From the NCBI GenBank assembly GCA_009823505.1, contig VZQC01006583.1, positions 2,164,487-2,228,486 on the forward strand: a DNA stretch of 64,000 nt, read 5' to 3'. The notes under the pieces were generated by a model that saw nothing but the letters and a program-made list of their open reading frames with translations, ran no database searches and was not told the origin of the DNA. This document shows, one piece after another, positions 1 through 61,058 of the stretch. Origin of the DNA: Rhizomys pruinosus. Taxonomy: Eukaryota > Chordata > Mammalia > Rodentia > Spalacidae. Both the position numbers and the translations under genes were made by a program. Position 1 is the stretch's first letter, and every line of letters starts with the position of its first letter.

Positions 1-1379
1 TGACTGGCCCAGTACCAGACCTCCTTTGATACATGTACAAACATTTAGTCTATCTGTTATGGAATAATATTGGAATTGTTGATGATGTTAAAGAATTATA
101 TTCTAGGAAATGTTTCTCAGCCTAACTGATGCTTTAGTAACAGGAAATCAATAGTGGCTTAATTTTCTAGAATTTATGTGTGAAGTATTTTTTTTTTTAA
201 TTTAAGTAATAAAAATTTATTGAGAATTCCTGAGATGGCAGTTCTCCCCTCCCATTCTGAGGGAGGGAACGGCACTGTAGGAAATTACTGAGAAATCACA
301 CACTGAACTCCCGCCCCCCAGGGGTTTATTTATTTCTTTATTTTTATTAATCTCTGCTAATGCCTGTATAGAGAGATTGGCTGCCTGCTGGAGCTCCAGG
401 ACAATTGGGAAATTAATTTGTAACCTCACTACTAGACCTGGAATGGGGAAAATGAAAGCCACCATAGTTGAAACGTGGCCGGACTCAGGAGGGACAACTG
501 GTCATCATGTTTGGCGGGGAGGCCCCAGGCAACCTGATGAGTGGATGGTGATGGGGAACATCCATCCAATGTAGCATCCAGGGATGTTGGCAGCAAAGCT
601 TGAAAACAAGCACCATGACATGAAAAGACCCACCCCATGGAGTTTTTTGCCAGTGGGCAAGATAATGCTGTGTTTAATAGAATAATTTAAAGGTGGTGGA
701 GAAACAATACAATCAATGCACATTTTTACTGAATCACAAAGGAAACTGGCAACACTTTCTCTGCATGAAACACAACTTCATCTCAACAAGTAGCATCCTC
801 TCCAGTAACATTGACATGCTCCTTAGATCTCATAGATAAGCCCAGGAGGTTATTAGCTAATGATTGATGTACCAAGTTTTCCTCCTGTACATGGAATATA
901 CTCTTGTTTATGGTATCTATTGTTCATTGAACTTGACTAAATTTTTTTACACCATCTAATATGCCCCATCACAACTGCAGAGGATGAAAAGGTACAGTTC
1001 AGTTCCATAGGAGATTCTACAACAGTTGGGCCACAGAAGGCATACACACACTCCATGTAGTACAGACATGAATTAAGGCAAGCATCATCGAGAACATAGG
1101 GGAAACTTCACATCTGTTATTTAAAATTTGACATTGAATCTTTTGGGTGAGTTTCTTTAGCTGGTTCAACAACTTGTTGGGTGGGAGCTGTGTTTTCACC
1201 CTTGATGGGTGAATGTGGTAATGTGCATTCTCTTGAAAGGGGTTCTTCATGGTCAAAGCTTTGGTGTTTCATGGTGTAGCTTTAATCTTTGTGCTGGCAC
1301 CCAGAAATGCTCACCATGATCTGTGGATACCCAAGCATAACCCCAACCTCATACTTTAACATAGCCTGGCTTCCATTCA
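1..1379 (-). mobile_element. Probable downstream part of the same class II ERV
   Basis: This region has no surviving gene. Short open stretches on the minus strand (1256-1017, 465-217) lie where env would be expected after the integrase remnant, but I cannot match them to env with confidence. The element runs off the window edge, and no LTR is identifiable. Confidence 0.35.
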
Positions 1380-2200
1380 TTAAAGACCAAATTCTTTTAT
1401 CAAATAGGCTGTGAAATCAACATGGGAGTAGTTATAACCCATTGTGGCCCACAGGCAATTGATTTTAGGGGTGGCATAAGTTACCCCTTTAGGTTTAGAT
1501 AGATATAATTTGAGAGTGTGCTTTTGGTGTTTTACGATAGCCTGGCCTTGAGGATTATATAGGATCTGGGTGCTGTGGGAAATATGCCAATCAGCCAAAA
1601 AGCTAACAAAGTGAGTGGGAACATTATTTACTACTGAGGAAGGCCTGGGAGTTAGAGTGTGAGTAATCACATGCATCGCCTTCCCCAAGTAGGGACAAGT
1701 AAATAGAGAGAATGAATCAACAGTGTCGTGAACATATGAGAGCTTAGATGACATCCATTAGTCAAATTTTATTAGGTTGAAGACTGTCTGGGTTTGCTCC
1801 TTCTTGAAAATGAAGGAGTCTGACATGCAGAACAAGAAGGGTGTGAGGGACTGATACCTACTCCTGTGATGGGGTGAAGAACATTGACACACATGAAGAA
1901 CATGTTAGAGCATGCCAGTGTTGAGCCTCTGTTGTAGTTACAAGAGACTGTTGGTCTGCCTGTTCGCTTCCTTGTGATAGTAGCCCTGGTAAACCTGAAT
2001 GAGAATGAGTGTGAATGGCAGATAGGGGCATCTCCATTTTCCCATCAAAGTTTGTGCCTGTAATGAGAGTTTATAGATAGGGTTATTTTTATGTAAGAGA
2101 ATGGCAGCAGTTTCCCATAATGGCTAAGATGTAGCCACAGACTCCAGATTTGTCAGATGAACAGGTTTAATTACACCAGTCAGCAGGAGACAAACAGTGA
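1380..2200 (-). pseudogene. Class II ERV pol remnant: RNase H end and integrase
   Basis: Read on the minus strand in shifting frames, the region goes from an RNase H C-terminal-like stretch, through the start of an integrase (N-terminal His/Cys region, then the approach to the catalytic core), to a 124-codon frame at 1754-1380. That frame carries the integrase core features, including the Y-N-P-Q-G-Q-A motif near 1540. Stops and frameshifts break it several times, so it is an old defective copy. It resembles betaretrovirus/ERVK integrases. Confidence 0.72.
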
Positions 2201-2249
2201 ACAATTTATTTTGTCCTGTAGACTTATAAGATGTGTGTAAAGTTTTTAT

Positions 2250-2562
2250 CTTGGGCCCACTTTTCTATTGCTGTGATAAAACTACCACGCCAAGGGAACA
2301 TATAAAAGGAAGAGTTTATTTGAACTTACAATTGACTGTTACAGGGAATTGAGAGTCCACTGTACTGGGGAGGCATGGTGGCAGGGGCTGGAGCAGAAAG
2401 CCGAGGTTCACATCTTCCAATGAGCACAGGAAGTGGAGAGAGAGCAACTGGAGCCTGCAAGGCTTGTTGAACTCACTAAGCCCGCCCCCAGTGACGTACT
2501 TCCTCCAGCATGGCCACACCTTCTAAGACCTACCAAAATAGCACCACCAACTGGGGACAAAA
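2250..2562 (-). mobile_element. MaLR-type LTR, larger part (split by FGFR1 retrocopy)
   Basis: It matches the LTRs of the provirus at 45347-47668 from CACTTTTCTATTGCTGTGAT through ACCACCAACTGGGGACAAAA. It stops abruptly where the FGFR1 retrocopy starts. The remaining LTR end is found at 4841-4872. Confidence 0.82.
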
Positions 2563-4675
<2,113 letters not shown>

Positions 4676-4677
4676 AA

Positions 4678-4830
4678 AAGCTGGGTGTGGTGGCGCACAC
4701 CTTTGATCCCAGCACTCAGAAGGCAGAGGCAGGCGGATCTCTGCGAGTTCAAGGCCAGCCTGGTCTACATAGTGAGCTCCAGGCCAGCTGGGACTAATGG
4801 GAGACACTGTCTCAAAAATACCTCCCACCC
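4678..4830 (+). mobile_element. B1 SINE at the FGFR1 retrocopy tail
   Basis: GCTGGGTGTGGTGGCGCACA through CACTGTCTCAAAAATA, inserted in the A-rich end of the retrocopy. Confidence 0.92.
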
Positions 4831-4840
4831 CAAAAAATCC

Positions 4841-4872
4841 TATGGGGGACATTCTCATTCAAACTACCACAG
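4841..4872 (-). mobile_element. Remaining end of the split MaLR-type LTR
   Basis: CTATGGGGGACATTCTCATT followed by CAAACTACCACA is the terminal piece of the LTR that begins at 2250. About 15 bases around the insertion point are missing, so no clean target duplication remains. Confidence 0.75.
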
Positions 4873-5714
4873 GCCCTATATAGGCTGTTTGACCTCAGTT
4901 AGTACCATTAGTCAAGTATGTACGTGTGTCAGTGATTGGAACATCGGAATTAGCCAATTTGTAGAATATAAGAATAAAAATAATTTGCTTTTGGGATGCT
5001 AGCAAGTTAAAACACTTAGAAAACCAGAAAGAGTAATTTGTGAGGAAGTGTTTTTTAAATTAATTTATAAGAGTTATGTACAAACTTAAAAATAAAAACA
5101 AAGCTTTTCAAGAGTACACACAAAAAAAGAGTACACACAAAATATAAATAATCTTACAATTATGCATTTTAGCAGAAAGTATAAATATGAATACAAAATT
5201 TGTAACTACATTAAAAATTAAGATTTTTTTAATTTAAAATATACTTTTTAAATTTTGTTATTTTAGAAACATTCATTTATTAAATGTTATCAAACAATAT
5301 ATAAGCAAGAATTACTAGTCAGTCTTTTATTATTAAAGAAATAGGATTTGTTTTGGATTTTTGAATTATTAAACTATATAAAATATATATATTAAAATAT
5401 ATAGTAAAATTATATATTTTACTTTTGGAAAACAAATAATACAATCATACCTCTCCTCTAGAAAATAGAATGAACACAAATACCAAGGAATCAAGAAACT
5501 TTTATGAAATTAAATCAAAGGTCATAAGCACTTAGAAATGTAGGTATCTGTAAGAAATACTAAGTTCAGCTTTATTTAATGGCTGACATAATAATACCTG
5601 CAATGATTTAATCAAGTATAAACATGTGAAACCCAAATCCTTACTTAAAAAGTCACTGTGAATATGGACAGATTTCTGTTTACATAAACATGTATGTTTT
5701 AGATGAAAAACCAT
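4873..5714. other. AT-rich unassigned sequence
   Basis: It is very AT-rich, with (TATATA) patches at 5378-5420. I see no exon, SINE or RNA gene. Confidence 0.6.
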
Positions 5715-5929
5715 CAGCTGGGGAGATGGCTCAGCGGTTTAGAGCACTAGCTGATCTTGCAGAGGACCAAGGTTTAATTCCCAGCACTCTTACTGTGGCT
5801 AAGACTGTCTGTAACTACCATTCCAGGGAACCCGACACCCTCTTGTGACTCCCGCAGGTATTGCACACCATGGGTATACTTTACATGCAGGCAATACACT
5901 CATACACATAAAATAAAAATAATAAATTT
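5715..5929 (+). mobile_element. B2 SINE
   Basis: CAGCTGGGGAGATGGCTCAG to (AATAA) tail, with a target repeat TTTAGATGAAAAACCA on both sides (about 5698-5713 and 5928-5943). Confidence 0.9.
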
Positions 5930-6379
5930 AGATGAAAAACCAGGGGGCAGTGACATCTATCTGGACCCTTAATATTTGAATTTTTATGAAGAATTAGTAG
6001 CACCCCACCTTAAATGTTAATTTTGTATTTTTAAGGAGCCTATTCAAGAAATTAATTGGCACTGTTTCAGCTTTTTAAAACATGGGGTTTAAAATCACCA
6101 TTTCAAATTAGGACCAAATATTGGAAAAGCCAAGGAAACTATCTTGAAGGGCTGAGCAGGGGGCCTGGAGTAAGAGAAGCTGAACAGTGTACTCTCCTCT
6201 ATAACCGGATACTAGTTCTTAGAGATTCAAAGGAGCAGTTTAGCTTCCCTTCAAATATGTTACTAGATTTTTGGCACATATATATGTTGTTTTATTTTTA
6301 TTTCAGACACTTTATTCATAATATTACAATGGTTCTATATCTAACCTATGTAACAGTTATGATCTTAAAATAATACCTT

Positions 6380-6530
6380 AGCCAAGAGTGGTGGCGCAAG
6401 CCTTTAATCCTAGCACTGGGGAGGCAGAGGCAGGCGGATCAAGGTGAGTTCAAGGCCAGCTTGGTCTACAGAGTGAGTTCCAGGACAGCTGGGGCTACAG
6501 GGAGACCTGTTTTGAAAAGATCCCCCCCCA
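6380..6530 (+). mobile_element. B1 SINE
   Basis: GCCAAGAGTGGTGGCGCAAG through GGAGACCTGTTTTGAAAAG, with mild divergence. Confidence 0.88.
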
Positions 6531-6556
6531 AAAAACCCTTTATAAACATATTTTAT

Positions 6557-6705
6557 AAGCCTGGCTTGGTGGTGCATGCCTTTAATCCTAGCACTCAGGA
6601 CACAGAGGCAGGTGGATGTTTGTGAGTTCAAGTCCAGCCTGATCTACAGAGTGAGTTCCAGGACAGCTGAGGCTACAGGGAGACCCTGTCTCAAAAAGAC
6701 AAAAA
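6557..6705 (+). mobile_element. B1 SINE
   Basis: GCCTGGCTTGGTGGTGCATG through CCCTGTCTCAAAAAGACA, directly followed by a B2. Confidence 0.9.
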
Positions 6706-6718
6706 AATAATAATTTAT

Positions 6719-6905
6719 GAGCTGGAAAGATGGCTCAGTGGTTAAGAGCACTGACTGCTTTTGCAGAGGACAAAGGTTCGATTCCCAGCACCTACAATGG
6801 AGGCTAATGACCATCCATAACTCCAGTTCCAGGGCTGCCCTCTTCTGACTTCCTTGTGCACTGCACAACACAGATGCACTTACACACATGTAGGTAATAC
6901 ACTTT
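6719..6905 (+). mobile_element. B2 SINE (contains duplication left border)
   Basis: GAGCTGGAAAGATGGCTCAG to CACATGTAGGTAATACAC. The 6-kb duplication begins at GGAAAGATGG inside its head; the copy at 12728-12909 lacks the first bases. Confidence 0.88.
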
Positions 6906-7023
6906 CAAGATATTGATTTCATTGCACTGAGGCATGGAAAAAGGAGTGTGTCTAAATTGGACTGAGAAATGATGTATGAAACACACAAAACACCAATAAA
7001 ATATTTTATTAAGAAAAGATATT

Positions 7024-7090
7024 GACTAGGGGATGGAGAGATGGCCTAGCCTTTAAGAGCACTGACTGCTCTTGCAGAGGACCAGGGTTA
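7024..7090 (+). mobile_element. Truncated B2 head
   Basis: GGGGATGGAGAGATGGCCTAG to GAGGACCAGGGTT, then unrelated sequence. It is repeated at 13028-13094. Confidence 0.85.
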
Positions 7091-7094
7091 CAAA

Positions 7095-8040
7095 AAGACA
7101 AGACAGGACATGACTGACAGGACTAGTCCTTAAATACATTATAGTAGATCCAAGAGATGTATTCAGTCCTTCACTCAACAGTTCAACCTGCCATGGACTC
7201 AAACAAAACCAAATCTCAATTTCTCTTGAGAGACAGAACCAGAAAACTGAATTGGGGTTCTCAGTTATTGGCATCCCAATAAAGTTTCTTATTATTATCC
7301 TCTCTTTCTGTAAAATCTTTTGATCATCTGCCTCTGAAGGAACAGGCATCTGGAAAGGTTGAGTAGCCAAAGTTATATCAGAGACCAAACATCCAAAGGG
7401 ATGACTTCTCCAGATCTCTGTACTTGTTTAAGTGCTTATAGCACATCTTTTCATTTAAATACACAGTGTGCCCTGCGAGGTACACAGTGACAATATTTAT
7501 GTATCCCAAAAGCTCATAAAAATTCTTCCTTTTGATTTTGACTTCTGGTGCTGTGCTGTAAGCACTGTGTGGAGGAACAAGCATGTAGAATTCCTTCCAT
7601 TTACTTTTTTGGCTTATGCCAAAGCAGACTCTGTGCATGCTTACCAGAACCTCCAGTGTTCCTCGGCAATTTCTCTATGCTTTAGTTCAAGACCATGCGT
7701 AGATGCCCTGCTGTAACTGGTGCCACAGGACTGAAGTTCAGACCAGGAGTCTCCAGGCTCTGCTCAGGAGTGTTGTGTTGCCCTCTTGAGAGGCTTTTAT
7801 TTGGGAAGCTTAGTGTTGGAATTTTTGCACGCAGAGCTTGCATATGATAAATGTTCAAGGGCTGCAAAACACACATGGGATTTTTCTCTGTCCCTATAGT
7901 AAGAAAACAGCACAGTGCACTCCAGGCTGTGGTAACTGGCCCAGCAACAGACATGCCCCACCACCCCTCAAGCCTCTGCTTCAGCAGAGGCCACAGAAGT
8001 CTGTTAACTCTTAGTGAGCAGAGGGCTACTGTCCTTAAGT
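7095..8040. other. Unassigned segment, possible old retrocopy (minus strand)
   Basis: Minus-strand frames at 7638-7378 and 7388-7053 meet at a shared edge and could be one frameshifted protein-coding stretch of about 190 codons. I do not recognise the product. The next 350 bases show no clear feature. The whole segment recurs at +6004. Confidence 0.3.
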
Positions 8041-8115
8041 GATAGGAGTGATGACTATATTACCCCTTGGTCATATACTGAGACCTTGGGTGGATCCTGA
8101 TTTTCTTTTATGCAG

Positions 8116-55557
<47,442 letters not shown>

Positions 55558-55695
55558 TCAGTTCGTGTGGTGGCTCACACCTGTTGTCCTAGCACTTGGA
55601 GGCTGAGGCAGGAGGATTGCTGCAAGTTTGATGTCAGTCTGGGCTACATAGTGAGTTCCAGCTAGCAGGGGTTACAAAGTGAGAGCTTGCTTCCA
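55558..55695 (+). mobile_element. B1-like SINE after the gene end
   Basis: CAGTTCGTGTGGTGGCTCAC to AAGTGAGAGCTTGC, diverged. Confidence 0.75.
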
Positions 55696-55994
55696 CAAAC
55701 CAACAGACGACCCCTGCTCCCAACAAGATAAAACAATTGAAAAACACAACTCAGACTCATTCTAGGGGACCCATCCAAGACAATGCTCCTAGAATGAAAA
55801 CTCTCATGGTGGGATTCTAGAATAGCATCATGGTCCAGGCAAATGGTGACTGGCAGGATACGTCAACAGTTCCTGGAGTTATGCCAGTGTAGTTACGAAA
55901 CTTTTACATCTAGAAAAGACAATACAGAGCCATGTGAACTCTAGGTAAAGTGGTATATTGTCTGGTGGAGGAAAAAAGACAGCTTTAATAATGG

Positions 55995-56405
55995 AGGACT
56001 AGAGGGATGGCTGACCGGTGAAGAGTGTTTATTGGTCTTACAGAGGACTAGAGTTCAGATGCCAACACCCACATGGGCAACTCACAACTGCCTGTAACTC
56101 CAGCTTCAGGGGATCCAATGCCCTCTTCTGGGCTCTGTGGGTACCTGCACATACATACATACACACGTACATATATACACACATACCTACATACATAATT
56201 AATTAATTAAAAATATTTGAAAAGTGGGGCTAGGGAGATGGCTCAGAAAGTAAGAGCACTGGCTCCTCTTGCAGAGGACCAGGTTTCAGTTCCCAGCACC
56301 CACATATCTGTAACTCCAGTCCCAGGGGACCGGACACCTTCTTTTGGCCTCCTTGGTTCCTACATCCACATAGACACATAAATGCAAGCAAAACACTCAA
56401 ACACA

Positions 56406-56453
<48 letters not shown>

Positions 56454-56460
56454 AAATTTT
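55995..56460 (+). mobile_element. Two B2-like SINEs in tandem
   Basis: First at 55997-56210 (ACTAGAGGGATGGCTGACCG), second at 56226-56400 (GGGGCTAGGGAGATGGCTCA), the latter ending in (AAAT)n at 56403-56455. Confidence 0.85.
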
Positions 56461-58084
56461 AATTTAAAAAGCACGGTAGGATTATTGGCAATTGTTAGGT
56501 GATGCTAATTAATATATTGGTAAGAGTTACTGGACAGACTTAGATCTGTTAATCTCGGGTCCTAAGGAAAGAGACCCTCAGACTGCAGCTAAAAGTCAGA
56601 CAGCATGGAAGGTTGTCCCAGGCCCTGAATTTTTGAATGACAAAATCTGAGAGGAGACTGCATTTTAAGGTCAGGTAGTCCTGAAACTCAGGCTGGGGCT
56701 GTTGAGATTGGTATGTATGTTATCTTTGAACTTCAGATTCTTCCTGAACCTACTGGACTTGCAAAAATGTCCTTCCACCCGCTTTGTTGGACAAGAGAGC
56801 CACCCTGTTCTCCATCTTGTATGGATGAAGACTATGCAGAAGCCTCTCAGCAGAACCCGAATGGAAACCCCCCTGGGAGGGGGAGCTGTGAGGGAGGGGG
56901 GAGCTGTGAGGCGGGAGGAGGGGCTGTGAACCAAAGGACTTGTAGACCAGCCAACAGGAAGGGCAGGGAGGAAGATCCTGAATTAAGACAGCTGAAATAA
57001 GAAACTGGCAGAGGGAGAATTATCAATATCGGGGTGTTCTTCTATACCACAGAGATTAATCAGTCTGATAAAGGCCACCTGGGTGCTTCCTACAGGTTCA
57101 GCATAGCTTTTGTACACATTAAATGAAGTGGAAATAGAGATGCCTTAACTACTGTGGAACTACTACTCGGGGTAAAACTAACTGAAATGCTAGAATGGCC
57201 TTGCTCTCTATAACTGAAAAACTCATCCAGGAAGTGACTGCGCTCCTCAGGGGCACCCCAAGACGTGGACTTAATGAGGTGATAAGGAACACCCTGCTGA
57301 AGACATGAGCTTCCTAGAGATGCTCAGCGGTGGCCGCTCTCTGTAGGCTGGAATAGGGGTAGGAACACTCCATGCTACTGAGTTTCATAGCAACAATGGA
57401 AATCTTAGATTCCAGGATAGCAGAGCCCTCGAGGCAGCACTAAACTGTTAGGAACCTTAGAATGACAGCTGGAGATTTCATCTGTAAGCATCTGTGGAGA
57501 AGGCTAATACAATATAGTGTTCCTACAGGCAAGACAACCAGTCATCGACAAAGACTCTGCCTCCTACAGATCAAAAGAGTGGTAGAAATGGGTAAACACA
57601 AGATTGAAGTCAGCTATCTCAGTGAAAAGTCTAGATCCCTTGCTCAGTGTCCAATTTGAGCCAGTTTTCAGTGGGACTCAGAGCCCGTCAGAGGTCACAT
57701 GAGGGCTGGTCCTCTGCAAAAGGACCTTGAAGGTATATGTAGTAGTGATCCTCAGTTCTTTTCCAAGGCCCTGACATTGAAATTTCCCATGGTAAAAATA
57801 GTGAGTCAAAGCAACATCATGCTATATATTCCAGGCAAACAGCAGAGGCTGTACAAGTTAAAAAGACTAGAAGGAGATAGGGCTTATTATCCCTATTGAA
57901 CTTCCATTTCAGTCAGCAAAAGCTAGGTGGTTCATGGCTACTAGACAACTGTTAGAAGCTTAACCAATAGGGAGCTGCCCTAATTGCAGTTGTGCCAGAT
58001 GTGATATTTTTATTGCAGTATTAGCACTGCTCCAGGTAAACAATAAGCAGCTATTAATATGGAAATGTACTTTAAAATTATCTA
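56461..58084. other. Unassigned sequence between Sp140 and the ERV
   Basis: No conserved frame. A G-rich patch (GGGAGGGGGAGCTGTGAGGG, 56876-56930) stands out. The composition could be old retroviral sequence, but no motif supports that. Confidence 0.35.
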
Positions 58085-58089
58085 CCAAG

Positions 58090-58228
58090 GGGGCTGGAGA
58101 GATGGCCTAGCGGTTAAGAGCACCGACCGCTCTTGCAGAGGAGCTGGGTTCGATCCCCAGCACCCACATGGCGGCCGAGAACCGTCTGAAACTCCAATTC
58201 CAGGAGAACTCCAGTTCCAGGGGAATCC
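58090..58228 (+). mobile_element. B2 SINE cut at its 3' side
   Basis: GGGGCTGGAGAGATGGCCTA to CCAGGGGAATCCGA, nearly undiverged, then an abrupt switch to ERV sequence with no tail. Confidence 0.92.
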
Positions 58229-58699
58229 GAAAATTGTTTTTTATTATAGGGAATTATTATGTCATGCATTTACATTTTCCAAAAGTTACTTTAGATCTTT
58301 TTGTCTAAACCTTGTGTGTTATTATCTAGGAGAGCTCAATATAAGAAGTAAGATGCAAACATTCTACTGAGATTGATCAGTAAGTTGGCAAATGTATCCA
58401 TTCAATATCCATTCCATGATTGCTCATATAAACATCCTGGTTAGGAGTATAGTGGAGTTTTAAAAAATTATAAAACATACCCAAGGAACTGAATAAGACA
58501 ATTGTTTACTGTTAGCGTGAGATCTCAAAGTTATGAGCGGCTCAGATTTATTAGCCAGGGCCTGTAAAGCCTCTGGTGTTATTTTTCTGGGAGACTTTGG
58601 ATCTTAGTCCCCATGTAAAATTTGAAATAGGGGGCTGAGTTCTCCAGTAGTAATTTTTAAATGAGGCCTAATCCAATTAATATTTCCCAGTAATTTTTG

Positions 58700-59372
58700 A
58701 AAAATCATTTAAGGTACACAGTTTATCAAGTCTTATCGACATTTTTTGATTCCTAATATAATCATTATAAATATAGTGTCCCAAATACTTAAACAAGGCT
58801 TATTTTTCTGTACTATTATCTGGGCTAAATACCAATCCAAAATGAAAGTCTCAGCTTGTTGTAAGTTAAAAAATTGCTAATATTTGTTGGTTAGAAACTT
58901 GTGGAGGATGAAAGCCCATAATATAGCATACAGTCCATTATTATGAGAGAATACTATAAGCCATCAGGATATTGTTTTCGTTAGTAGCGAGTACCAAGCC
59001 ACGTATCTAATCAGGGTTAATCTGCAACATAAGTCGAGTCTATTTTTTCATTCCTTGAGGCAAAACTTTCCACTGATATCTCCTATAAGGCCTTTTAAAA
59101 TTTACTGATAGGCACACTGAAAGCGAGATGCGGTCATTCCACAATTCGGGCTCTTGGATGTGAAGCCATCTGGGATTGTAGGACCCACAAAAAGCACAGT
59201 CTCTCGAGTTATAGTCTAATATATAAATCATATGCCTAAACCATTGTCTGTTGGAACCCGACCGGGGATGGAAGCACCCGGGCTGGAAACAAAGGGAGAC
59301 GACACATTGTCTATCTGATGAAGTAGCACTATCTTGTACAGCTCTTAAGCCCATTTTCGTATAGTCCTCCAT
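58700..59372 (-). pseudogene. ERV reverse transcriptase remnant
   Basis: The 59372-59040 frame ends in a Y-Q-W-K-V-L-P-Q-G-M stretch typical of the RT palm. Further on, at about 58855-58715, a thumb/connection-like Y-L-G-x-x-I piece is readable between stops. The YxDD region between them is too degraded for me to mark. Confidence 0.72.
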
Positions 59373-59399
59373 TTAATCCCGCCTATTGCAATATTGTCG

Positions 59400-60000
59400 G
59401 AAATATTCCCCTTAACAATAATCATAAAATTGGGTGGTTAGTGTTTTAGGGACTATTACTTTTTTTTATATGACCTTTTTGAAGCTGTGCGGTGGGCAAT
59501 TGGGTGCCCTCTCACAAAATACATGGTATTTTTTCTTCTCGTCTTATGGGGCCACTCGGGGTATAAGCCATCAGGCTCAATCTGATTTTACAATCTATTT
59601 CTTATCTTGGCACATAAAGAGCTTCCCAATGGCCCTACTAAAAACATGTTTGTTTAAGTTGTTTGAAGTCACCAGTTTAAGATCCATGTCACTCATAATA
59701 ACTCTGCCCCACAAGGAAAAGGTCAGGGAAGGAATGACATAAGGCTGAATAAAGCCTGTCTTTTCATCAAGCTTTTACTTAAAGAGTTGAGAACTTTGGG
59801 CTACGTTGGAAACTGAGCCCAATCCTGTTAGTGAAGAGAATGTATTTTGAGAGGGCCAAGATGATGGCCAGTCTTTTCCTGCTATACAAGTCTTGTCAGC
59901 TCCTGTATCTAAAAGACCTTTTAAACATTTTCCATTTAATTTTTATAGATTTTTAAAAGGGTCAGGACTTTTATTCAAATCTTGGACCCAAGCTATCACA
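59400..60000 (-). pseudogene. ERV aspartic protease region
   Basis: The minus strand encodes L-L-D-T-G-A-D-K-T at about 59915-59889, with the catalytic D-T-G-A at 59909-59898. No long open frame surrounds it. Its place between dUTPase and RT is as expected. Confidence 0.7.
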
Positions 60001-60187
60001 GGTTGCTCAAGCCCAAAGATCCAAACTTGCCCCCTGGAATCTTCTAATTTGTGTTCCTTTTATTAAAAAAAAAAAAATGGGGGGGAAAAAAAGTTTCGGC
60101 AAATTTACCTTAAGGAACAGTAAACTAACAATTTGGGATGCGGTATTCCTCTTCTGTCCCTTATTGTACATTGAAACTTGTTCTCTT

Positions 60188-60574
60188 TTAAAGGCCTTGA
60201 CCATTAATTTTTGGGTCTTTCACCAAGTGAAAATCAGAGTCCACAACAACCGGAGGTAAAAACTCAAAATTTTTATTATAATTTGAGCTACGACCAATTA
60301 TCAAACCCACAGTCCCCCATGGCAGAGTTCCCAGTGTGGAAGTCGGGACTAATGCTACTCCATCTGCTGAGGACAAAATTATATCCTGGCAGACGGAGAA
60401 GTCCAGCCCTGCACTTTCCAATGTTGCCCTGGGTAAATCATGAACAGTCAGTTCAGGAGTTTCAGAGTTTAACCCCTGAGTTAAACGCCTGCTCACCCTC
60501 TTCCTCCTGTCTTTTCTTATGGGGGTCTGGAGGCTCGCCCTCCCAAAAATTCTAAGTTTTTTGGGCACCTCCAT
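60188..60574 (-). pseudogene. ERV dUTPase domain
   Basis: A 128-codon open frame contains dUTPase motifs in order: [18 protein letters not shown] and V-V-V-D-S-D-F. A dUTPase fused upstream of protease is typical of betaretroviral pro genes. This is one of the longest unbroken stretches of the element. Confidence 0.82.
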
Positions 60575-60599
60575 CTTGCTTTTTTCTGGTTCTCCCCTC

Positions 60600-60866
60600 G
60601 CTTGGAAGAGGAAGTCTTCACGCTTATGCTCTAAGTGAAGATATTTCTACGTATCATTTGGACAGTTACGACTCGTACCAGCTCGCACCTGCCCTTTCTG
60701 ACACCTTTTGGGAACAAGGTGCTATGCCCAGCCGAAAGGGGGTCCCTCTTATCTCCTTTTGGCCCCATATAGGCAAGCTCTCTGCATGCTGTCCTGTCTC
60801 CCCACATTTTAAAACATGTGGGCTCGAGGAATCTTTTGCCACTGCCTCCATGAAGTCCTTTTTCAC
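60600..60866 (-). pseudogene. ERV nucleocapsid-like region
   Basis: A minus-strand frame has the spacing of two retroviral zinc knuckles (C-G-E-T-G-Q-H near its start, then a second degraded unit), but several Cys/His ligands are lost. Its position between capsid and dUTPase supports the call. Confidence 0.5.
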
Positions 60867-61058
60867 AATAGGCGCTTATGTCTGAACCCCTTTCTCGCTG
60901 AGCAAAAAGCCATATCCCTGAACTACTGTCTGGTGGAGGCCGTACCTATCGACACCCAGCTTTGGATGTCCCATGCAGAGTCCGTGTTTTTCCTGACAGG
61001 TCCTTTGAGATCCTGACAGAGAGGTATCCTGGCATTTCTTCCCAACCAATTGCTTAAG

